The notes under the pieces: model-generated | Database searches by the model: none | What the model was told of the DNA's origin: nothing | Seen by the model: the letters and a program-made list of their open reading frames with translations, nothing else | Made by a program: the position numbers and the translations under genes | Assembly (NCBI RefSeq): GCF_902167705.1 | Contig: NZ_CABHMZ010000017.1 | Location: 53,864-117,863, forward strand | Direction: 5' to 3' | Source of the DNA: Streptococcus constellatus | Lineage (GTDB): Bacteria; Bacillota; Bacilli; Lactobacillales; Streptococcaceae | Length of the DNA stretch: 64,000 nt | Shown: piece by piece, positions 57,516 through 64,000 of the stretch | Layout of the letters: each line of letters starts with the position of its first letter | How positions within the stretch are numbered: position 1 is the stretch's first letter

Positions 57516-57669
57516 TTTCTCCTCCTAAAAAATTATAAATTTATTATAAATCTATTTATTTTTTCTTACTTCTCTATATTCTAAAATGTAATATTTTATC
57601 CCTGAATCATTTGAAAAAAGTCAAATTTTCTAGTAAAATGAAACTAATTACAGAATTAGGAGAAAAACA

Positions 57670-59292
57670 TTGCTTACAGTATCAGATGTCTCACTACGAT
57701 TTAGTGATCGAAAATTATTTGATGATGTGAATATCAAATTTACAAAAGGAAATACCTATGGTTTAATCGGTGCTAATGGTGCAGGAAAATCAACTTTTTT
57801 AAAAATCCTAGCTGGTGATATCGAACCAACTACTGGAAATATTTCACTCGGACCAGACGAACGTCTCTCAGTCCTTCGACAAAATCACTTTGACTACGAA
57901 GAAGATCGCGTGATTGATGTGGTTATCATGGGAAATGAGCATCTTTATAACATTATGAAAGAAAAAGATACCATTTATATGAAACCTGATTTTTCTGATG
58001 AAGACGGTGTCCGAGCAGCTGAGTTAGAGGGTGAATTTGCTGAGTTAGGTGGCTGGGAAGCCGAAAGTGAAGCCTCTCAATTGCTACAAAATCTTCATAT
58101 CCCTGAAGACCTCCACTACCAAAATATGAGCGAATTGTCAAACGGAGATAAAGTGAAAGTTCTCCTTGCAAAAGCTCTGTTTGGTAAACCAGATGTTCTG
58201 TTACTAGACGAACCAACAAATGGTCTTGATATTCAATCCATCTCTTGGCTAGAAGATTTTTTGATTGATTTTGAAAACACCGTTATCGTTGTATCTCACG
58301 ACCGTCATTTCCTCAATAAAGTGTGTACACACATGGCTGATTTGGACTTCGGTAAAATCAAACTCTATGTTGGTAACTATGATTTTTGGAAAGAATCTAG
58401 CGAACTAGCTGCTAAACTCTTAGCAGATCGTAATGCTAAAGCTGAAGAAAAAATCAAGCAACTGCAAGAATTTGTTGCTCGCTTCTCTGCTAATGCTTCA
58501 AAATCTAAGCAAGCAACTTCTCGTAAAAAAATGCTTGACAAAATTGAACTGGAAGAAATTGTCCCATCAAGCCGTAAATATCCATTTATTAACTTCAAAG
58601 CCGAACGCGAAATCGGAAATGACCTCTTGACAGTCGAAAACCTTTCTGTCAAGATTGACGGCGAAGTCATCCTTGACAACATTAGCTTTATCTTGCGTCC
58701 AGGTGACAAGACAGCCTTGATTGGGCAAAATGACATTCAAACAACTGCTTTGATTCGAGCTATTATGGGAGATATTGGCTATGAAGGAACTGTAAAGTGG
58801 GGTGTTACAACTAGTCAATCTTATCTACCAAAAGACAACAACAAAGATTTCACCAGCGGTGAATCTATTCTTGACTGGCTCCGTCAATTTGCAAGTAAAG
58901 AAGAAGATGACAATACCTTCCTTCGAGGTTTCCTAGGACGCATGCTTTTCTCTGGTGATGAGGTTAACAAGTCTGTCAACGTCTTGTCAGGTGGTGAAAA
59001 GGTTCGTGTTATGCTTTCAAAACTTATGCTTCTCAAATCAAATGTTTTGGTACTAGATGATCCAACCAACCACTTAGACTTAGAATCTATTTCCAGCCTA
59101 AATGACGGTCTGAAAAACTTTAAAGAATCTATTATTTTTGCCAGCCATGATCATGAATTTATCCAGACACTTGCTAATCATATTATTGTTCTTTCTAAAA
59201 ATGGTGTCATTGATCGTATTGACGAAACTTATGATGAATTTTTAGAAAATCAAGAAGTACAAGAAAAAGTCAATAGTCTTTGGAAAGATTAA
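57670..59292 (+). CDS. ABC-F family ATPase (YbiT-like)
   Basis: 540 residues, two ATPase domains joined by a helical P-site linker, no membrane part: a ribosome-associated ABC-F translation factor. The start is TTG (57670) with TTAGGAG 7 bases upstream. First domain: Walker A GLIGANGAGKSTFLK, signature LSNGDKVKVLLA, Walker B DVLLLDEPTNGLD. Second domain: signature LSGGEKVRVMLSK and Walker B NVLVLDDPTNHLD, but the P-loop reads LIGQNDIQTTALI, lacking the Gly-Lys-Ser/Thr, so ATP binding there must be altered. Possible role in translation quality control rather than antibiotic resistance. Confidence 0.92.
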   Translation: MLTVSDVSLRFSDRKLFDDVNIKFTKGNTYGLIGANGAGKSTFLKILAGDIEPTTGNISLGPDERLSVLRQNHFDYEEDRVIDVVIMGNEHLYNIMKEKDTIYMKPDFSDEDGVRAAELEGEFAELGGWEAESEASQLLQNLHIPEDLHYQNMSELSNGDKVKVLLAKALFGKPDVLLLDEPTNGLDIQSISWLEDFLIDFENTVIVVSHDRHFLNKVCTHMADLDFGKIKLYVGNYDFWKESSELAAKLLADRNAKAEEKIKQLQEFVARFSANASKSKQATSRKKMLDKIELEEIVPSSRKYPFINFKAEREIGNDLLTVENLSVKIDGEVILDNISFILRPGDKTALIGQNDIQTTALIRAIMGDIGYEGTVKWGVTTSQSYLPKDNNKDFTSGESILDWLRQFASKEEDDNTFLRGFLGRMLFSGDEVNKSVNVLSGGEKVRVMLSKLMLLKSNVLVLDDPTNHLDLESISSLNDGLKNFKESIIFASHDHEFIQTLANHIIVLSKNGVIDRIDETYDEFLENQEVQEKVNSLWKD

Positions 59293-59358
59293 ACTTTTTA
59301 AAAATTAGGAGCTGATGAAAGATTCAGTTCCTTAAATTTTAATATTTTACAATAGCTT

Positions 59359-61935
59359 ATGAAAAAAATCAAAGAACTCTTCAAAAATTATTATTTGATA
59401 GCCTTTCTCCTTCCATTTTTAATTATGTTTATAACTTACCTTATAAATGGAATCTATTGGAAAAGTGATACTTCTCCGCTATTAGGAGACGGCTTTCATC
59501 AATATGTCATTTTTGATGTCACTTTAAGAAATATCTTGCATGGTACAGACAGCATCTTTTATACGTTTACAAGTGGACTCGGGTTGAATTTTTATGCCTT
59601 ATCTAGCTATTATCTAGGAAGTTTTTTATCACCTTTAGTTTACTTCTTCAATCTAAAAAATATGCCAGATGAGGTATATTTATTTACTCTGATAAAGTTT
59701 GGTCTAATGGGATTAACATGTTTTATAAGTATTAAAGGTATTTTTAAAAAAATTTCTCCTTATTTTATTTTGATACTGTCAACTTCCTATGCTTTAATGA
59801 GTTTTGCAGTTAGTCAACTTGAAATAAAAACTTGGCTAGATGTTTTCATTATTATTCCACTTATTTTACTTGGTTTACACTATTTGATACTTCAAAAAGG
59901 TCGTGTTCTTTACTTTACATCTCTGTCAATTCTTTTTATTCAAAATTATTATTTTGGATACATGATGGTGTTCTTTCTTATTTTATGGTATTTTGTTCAA
60001 ATTTCATGGGATTTTAAAACTAGGATCAAATCTTTTCTAGACTTTACAGTTGTATCAATTTTAGCTGGGATAACTAGCCTCATCATGATTCTACCAACCT
60101 TTCTAGATTTAAAAACTCATGGTGAAAAATTAACAAAAGTGACAACCTTGTTGACTGAAAAAAGCTGGTATTTAGATATTTTTGCCAAAAACTTTGTTGG
60201 AGCTTTTGACACAACTAAATATGGATCTATTCCGATGATATATGCTGGTCTCATTCCATTATTGTTAGCAGTGCTATTTTTTACATTACAATCTATTAAG
60301 TTTCACGTGAAACTTGCTTATTTTATCTTAATTACGATTTTAGTGGTTAGTTTTTATTTACAACCATTGGATTTGTTTTGGCAAGGCATGCATGCGCCAA
60401 ATATGTTTTTGCACCGTTATTCTTGGACTTTTTCTATTATCATTATCTTTTTAGCAGCTGAAAGTTTAGAACGTCTAAAGGAAATTAAACTAACAAATAC
60501 TCTAGTTAGTTTTTCTATCTTAGGATTGGGTTTTATTTCTACTTTTATTTTTAAAAAACATTATAAATTTTTAGGTTCTGTTAATTTTATCTTAACATTA
60601 GAGTTTTTAATCGCTTATCTTTTAATTTTTTGGGCTTATACAAAAAAATATCTTCCTTTTAAAATATTTACTTTTTCTACTTTATTATTTGTTTGTTTTG
60701 AACTAAGTTTGAATAGTTTTTATCAAATAGAAGGAATTGCAAAAGAATGGGTCTTTGCAAGTAGAAATGCCTATGAACAAGATTTAACAGCTATTGATTC
60801 GCTTGTCAAATACAGTAAGAAGAAAAATTCAAATTTCTTTAGAACTGAAAAACTGGCTATTCAAACCGGAAATGACAGTATGAAATACAATTATAATGGT
60901 ATCTCTCAATTTTCTTCTGTTCGCAATACCGCAGCCAGTTCTACTCTTGATAAACTAGGTTTTAAATCATCTGGAACTAATTTAAACTTACGTTATCAAA
61001 ATAATAGTATCATTATGGATAGCTTATTGGGAGTGAAATATAATATTTCAACAAACAATCCTCAGAAATATGGTTTTTCCTCCGTTAAAACGAAAGATAA
61101 TTTAACACTTTATGAAAATGGAAATACTAATTCACTAGCATTTCTGACAAATTCAATTTACAGAGATGTAAAGTTTAATCATTTAACATTAGATAATCAA
61201 ACTCGTTTTCTCAATCAACTTTCTGGATTAAATTTAAAATACTATCATAGATTATCCCCCACAAGTCATCATAATATCAAGCAAGTCGGTAATAGAATTG
61301 CTGCAGAAGTAGATAAAGAAAATCATGATTCCTTTGCTAGTGTAACTTACACTTTAGAAGTTCCAGCAAATAGTCAAGTTTATTTAACTCTGCCAAACTT
61401 AACTTTCTCAAATGACAACCAAAAATCAGTTGACATAACTGTAAACAACAATCAAAAAATGCATTATGGTACCAACAATGTTTTTCCTTTTTTCAATCTT
61501 GGATATTTTAATCAAAAACAAACCATAACTGTTAAAGTGACTTTCCCAGATAACTCAAAAGTTTCGTTTGATACTCCTGAATTTTATACGCTTGACACAA
61601 ATCATTTTCAACAAGCAATAAACAAGATTCAAAAACAAAAAGTATCTGTAACAACAAAACATAATACAATAACAGCACATTATCAAGCTCAACGAGATAG
61701 TTCTTTATTCTTCACAATTCCTTATGATAAAGGTTGGGCTGCAACACAAAACGGAAAATCAATTAAAATTTCAAGAGCACAAAATGGCTTTATGAAAATT
61801 GATGTCAAAAAAGGCGCAGGAAAAATAAAACTGACATTTATCCCAAATGGTCTTAAAGAAGGTAGTATAGCATTTTTATCTGGAATCGCGTTATTTATAA
61901 TTTACAATAAGATACGTAAGAAAAAATCGTTATAA
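59359..61935 (+). CDS. YfhO family polytopic membrane protein
   Basis: 858 residues. N-terminal ~12 membrane helices (to about residue 450) with the GDGFHQY motif after the first helix, then a large extracellular domain (about 460-830) and a final helix with a basic tail KIRKKKSL. YfhO proteins are GT-C-like glycosyltransferases; YfhO of Bacillus and the Listeria/Streptococcus relatives glycosylate teichoic acids. The acceptor here is unknown. Relatively AT-rich. Contains parS site 3. Likely transcribed on its own or behind the ABC-F gene (66-base gap). Confidence 0.88.
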   Translation: MKKIKELFKNYYLIAFLLPFLIMFITYLINGIYWKSDTSPLLGDGFHQYVIFDVTLRNILHGTDSIFYTFTSGLGLNFYALSSYYLGSFLSPLVYFFNLKNMPDEVYLFTLIKFGLMGLTCFISIKGIFKKISPYFILILSTSYALMSFAVSQLEIKTWLDVFIIIPLILLGLHYLILQKGRVLYFTSLSILFIQNYYFGYMMVFFLILWYFVQISWDFKTRIKSFLDFTVVSILAGITSLIMILPTFLDLKTHGEKLTKVTTLLTEKSWYLDIFAKNFVGAFDTTKYGSIPMIYAGLIPLLLAVLFFTLQSIKFHVKLAYFILITILVVSFYLQPLDLFWQGMHAPNMFLHRYSWTFSIIIIFLAAESLERLKEIKLTNTLVSFSILGLGFISTFIFKKHYKFLGSVNFILTLEFLIAYLLIFWAYTKKYLPFKIFTFSTLLFVCFELSLNSFYQIEGIAKEWVFASRNAYEQDLTAIDSLVKYSKKKNSNFFRTEKLAIQTGNDSMKYNYNGISQFSSVRNTAASSTLDKLGFKSSGTNLNLRYQNNSIIMDSLLGVKYNISTNNPQKYGFSSVKTKDNLTLYENGNTNSLAFLTNSIYRDVKFNHLTLDNQTRFLNQLSGLNLKYYHRLSPTSHHNIKQVGNRIAAEVDKENHDSFASVTYTLEVPANSQVYLTLPNLTFSNDNQKSVDITVNNNQKMHYGTNNVFPFFNLGYFNQKQTITVKVTFPDNSKVSFDTPEFYTLDTNHFQQAINKIQKQKVSVTTKHNTITAHYQAQRDSSLFFTIPYDKGWAATQNGKSIKISRAQNGFMKIDVKKGAGKIKLTFIPNGLKEGSIAFLSGIALFIIYNKIRKKKSL
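60299..60314. promoter_or_regulatory. parS site 3
   Basis: AGTTTCACGTGAAACT, a perfect palindrome matching 14 of 16 positions of the ParB consensus, inside the YfhO-type gene. Confidence 0.75.
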
Positions 61936-61938
61936 TTA

Positions 61939-61974
61939 AAAGACCAAACTGAACAAGAAAACAGTTTGGTCTTT
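61939..61974 (+). terminator. Terminator after the YfhO-type gene
   Basis: AAAGACCAAACTG / CAGTTTGGTCTTT, 10-nt loop, then ATTATATTTTT. Confidence 0.9.
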
Positions 61975-62022
61975 ATTATATTTTTATAATGTAAAAAAGC
62001 ATTCCTAAAGAATGCCTAGTAG

Positions 62023-62096
62023 CTCCGGCAGTAGGACTCGAACCTACGACATCATGATTAACAGTCATGCGCTACTACCAACTGAGCTATGCCGGA
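62023..62096 (-). tRNA. tRNA-Asn (GUU)
   Basis: 74 bases; acceptor TCCGGCA / TGCCGGA plus discriminator G, anticodon loop CTGTTAATC with anticodon GTT, T-arm GGTTCGAGTCC-type (GTAGGTTCGAGTCCTAC). No encoded CCA. Confidence 0.95.
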
Positions 62097-62101
62097 TAAT
62101 A

Positions 62102-62173
62102 TAGTCCGTACGGGATTCGAACCCGTGTTACCGCCGTGAAAAGGCGGTGTCTTAACCCCTTGACCAACGGACC
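62102..62173 (-). tRNA. tRNA-Glu (UUC)
   Basis: 72 bases; acceptor GGTCCGT / ACGGACT, discriminator A, anticodon TTC in CCTTTTCACGG, T-arm CGGGTTCGAATCCCG. Five bases upstream of tRNA-Asn, both directly downstream of comE as in other streptococci. Confidence 0.95.
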
Positions 62174-62258
62174 ATATATGTTCTTTCACAGAACATATAC
62201 TATTATACCAGTTTGGAAAACTTTGTCAATAGTTTTTATTTAAAAATTTAGTTTTTAT

Positions 62259-63008
62259 TCATTCTTTTAATTCTTCTAAAATAGACTTCAATTTTCCAAT
62301 TTTCATTCGAGTAATCGGACAACGGTGATCTTCATAAAAAATAATTTCTCTCATTTTTTTATCATAGCCCTTAATATTGCCGATATTAACTAGATAAGAC
62401 TTATGAGGTGAGAAAAAACGCTGTGTTTCCTTATCTTTTTCTTGAATATCTGCAATAGTCCCATAAAATTCTTTAAAAAAGTTTTTACCAACAATTCTTA
62501 ATTTATGAGAAGAACCTGTCGTTTCAATATATAAAATATCATTAAAAGGCATTCTAACTTCTCCACCACGAAAACTATATTCAAAATAATCCACCATATC
62601 TTTATTTTCGATCAATGTTGCTTTTGTATACTCAATACTGTCTTTTATATGTTTTTTAAAAGCAATATCATTCAAATTTTTATCAACAAAATCCAATGCA
62701 GATACTTTATATTTAAATGTCATCGTAGCAAATTCTGATTTTGTTGTAACAAAAACAATAATGGCATAGGGATTATGGTGGCGTATAAATTTTGCTATTT
62801 CCAATCCTTTTGTTTCTTCTCCTTTAATATCAATATCTAAAAAATATAATTGATTTACTTCATCGTTTTCAATATATTCTTTAAATTCCCTTACTTTTCC
62901 AGTTACTTTAACTTTTATCGTAATTCCCATTTCTTTCGCAATCTCTGCCAAAGTTGTTTCCATTCTTACTTGATGTGTAATTTCATCTTCTAATACTAAT
63001 ACTTTCAT
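62259..63008 (-). CDS. comE: Competence response regulator ComE
   Basis: 249 residues. Receiver domain (1-~125) with acidic pocket LEDE, phosphoacceptor in YFLDIDIKG (Asp ~58) and conserved Lys; LytTR DNA-binding domain (~140-245: DILYIETTGSSHKLRI, FFSPHKSYLVNIGNI, CPITRMKIGKL). Phosphorylated by ComD after CSP binding, ComE activates comCDE, comAB and comX for competence. Full length, no defects visible. Starts with a one-base overlap with the comD stop (TAATG). Confidence 0.95.
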   Translation of the reverse strand: MKVLVLEDEITHQVRMETTLAEIAKEMGITIKVKVTGKVREFKEYIENDEVNQLYFLDIDIKGEETKGLEIAKFIRHHNPYAIIVFVTTKSEFATMTFKYKVSALDFVDKNLNDIAFKKHIKDSIEYTKATLIENKDMVDYFEYSFRGGEVRMPFNDILYIETTGSSHKLRIVGKNFFKEFYGTIADIQEKDKETQRFFSPHKSYLVNIGNIKGYDKKMREIIFYEDHRCPITRMKIGKLKSILEELKE

Positions 63009-63934
63009 TATAAACCTTCCTTCCTTACTCTCATTACTTGTGTAAAATATTCATCCTCAATTTTGGTATCAAGAATAATTCCTTCATAGTTGTTAATAAT
63101 TTCTTTGATATTGCTTAAACCTAAGCCGCGTCCTTCACCCTTTGTTGAAAAATCAGTTTGGTAAATCTCTTCTAAGTCTAACTGTCTTTTCTTTCGTGAA
63201 TTTTGAATGACCAAGATAGTTTCTATATCTAAATCTACTAAGGAAACATTCATTGTTTTTTGATAGCTTTCTGCTGCTCCTTCTATGGCATTATTTAAAA
63301 GAACGCTTGTCATTCTAACCAGATCTAATAATTTAATCGGCAAGGGCTTGACAAAATCCTTTACTTCAAATGTTAATTCTATATTATAATCACGTGCCTT
63401 AAACAAGGTTTGCGTCATAACACTTCTAAGTGCTGAATCTCCAACATTATTTAAATCAAAATAAGTATATTTATCTGAACGAAGCTGTAAATTAGCATTT
63501 ACTAGTACTTCCTGATAAATTCGTTCTACTTCTTTTATATCACCTGTATGAATGGCTGATTGGAAACTTGCCAACATCCCACCATAATCATGACGAAAGC
63601 CTCGAATCTCATTATAAAGACTTACAATTTCATCTGTATATTTTTGCAATTGCAGTTGTTCTCGTTCTTTTTGTTTAATTTGCTCTTCTTTTTCATGTTT
63701 TTCACGAATAGATTGTAAGTAGAATAAAGTTGACATAAACATTAAAAAGCAAATTGTAGCAATCATACTGGAAAAACTATTTAAATTATTCATGTTACTA
63801 AGCCAATGTGATACATTTAATAAAAAGTGAATAAAAAATAAATAAAAATTTAATTGCACAATATTTTCTTTGAAATCTGTCTTTTTAAAATGATAAATTG
63901 TAAAATATAGTTCAACAAAAAATCTCATAGCGTT
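63008..63934 (-). pseudogene. comD: ComD histidine kinase, 5' end missing at an apparent insertion junction
   Basis: Only the C-terminal ~306 residues of a ~440-residue ComD are encoded. Present: the last one or two membrane helices, the coiled linker, phosphoacceptor region YNEIRGFRHDYGGML (His), N-box SVLLNNAIEGAAES and G-box KGEGRGLGLSNIKE. Absent: the first four or so helices that sense CSP. Upstream of ATG 63928 the frame meets TGA at 63935-63937, there is no ribosome site, and the DNA changes character to what looks like an insertion-sequence end. HPK10-type kinase. comE downstream is intact, so loss of CSP sensing with retained regulator is likely. Confidence 0.8.
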
Positions 63935-64000
63935 TCATTGGTGTAAACTGTAAGTAACCACACAAACAGAACCCGAGGAAAAACTATGAGCTACTCCCAT
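63935..64000 (+). mobile_element. Probable left end of an insertion sequence (cut by window)
   Basis: Directly abuts the truncated comD. A short leader with GAGG and ATG at 63986 opens a + strand frame MSYSH at the window edge. IS30-family transposases often begin M-x-Y-x-H-L, which suggests that family, but five residues are too few to be sure. The left inverted repeat would lie around 63930-63960. Confidence 0.45.

Noticed and set aside
63381..63400. Fourth parS-like site (TCACGTG in comD)
   Set aside because: Only the central CACGTG matches; flanking bases do not fit the consensus.

Overview
The window is chromosomal DNA of a low-GC Firmicute, almost certainly an oral Streptococcus. Gene content and wording of the proteins (dltXABCD, comDE beside tRNA-Glu/tRNA-Asn, SczA/CzcD, guaB-recF-trpS neighbourhood) resemble the anginosus/mitis/sanguinis side of the genus; I cannot fix the species from sequence alone. 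Three near-perfect parS sites (25878, 46567, 60299) and recF, rplI-dnaB, mnmG and guaB place the window close to the replication origin.

Layout. 1-5.7 kb: tail of a type I pullulanase, a YitT transporter-like protein, aspS, hisS, then rpmF-rpmG. 5.8-7.1 kb: a decayed large membrane protein and a gene-poor stretch with a strongly ribosome-bound mini-ORF. 7.2-13.1 kb: CzcD zinc efflux with divergent TetR-type regulator, an MFS exporter, an S41-like peptidase, a 3-methyladenine DNA glycosylase, a Cof phosphatase. 13.2-17.7 kb: dltX-A-B-C-D teichoic acid D-alanylation operon. 17.9-19.9 kb: PadR-HAAS/DUF4097-HAD operon with a clean promoter and operator-like repeats. 20.2-24.5 kb: a VTC-domain/DUF4956/lipoprotein operon (lipoprotein gene broken by a nonsense codon) and a DUF6261 gene. 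24.56-25.9 kb: the most unusual segment, an array of 41-bp units each carrying a GC-rich palindrome, a 33-codon peptide ORF divergent from an Rgg-type regulator, and a dyad between them. 25.9-31.4 kb: Cof phosphatase, giant YhgE/Pip-type membrane protein with divergent TetR regulator and three operators, and rpsD with a structured leader. 31.4-40.4 kb: HAD protein, veg, dnaB, rplI, gdpP, mnmG, mnmA, LysM protein. 40.7-44.1 kb: serine dehydratase, HAD phosphatase, second LysM protein. 44.2-50.6 kb: one long minus-strand block ecfT-ecfA2-ecfA1-pgsA-rodZ-two M16 peptidases. 50.8-57.5 kb: yaaA-recF, guaB, trpS, galE, a divergent triosephosphate isomerase-like protein, a flavodoxin-fold reductase. 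57.7-62 kb: ABC-F ATPase and a YfhO-type membrane protein. 62-64 kb: two tRNAs, comE, and a comD that lacks its N-terminal membrane part at a junction followed by what looks like the start of an insertion sequence.

Functional threads: envelope maintenance (dlt, LysM proteins, PgsA, RodZ, PadR operon, YfhO), metal and vitamin transport (CzcD, ECF module), translation (aspS, hisS, trpS, rpsD, rpmF/G, mnmA, mnmG, rplI, ABC-F), replication (dnaB, recF, parS) and peptide signalling (comDE, Rgg plus candidate peptide). A family of dispersed intergenic repeats (best pair 11883-12112 and 43134-43428, inverted relative to each other) recurs at gene ends. Several decaying genes (membrane protein at 5778, lipoprotein at 20259, small ORF at 12128, comD at 63008) show ongoing loss.
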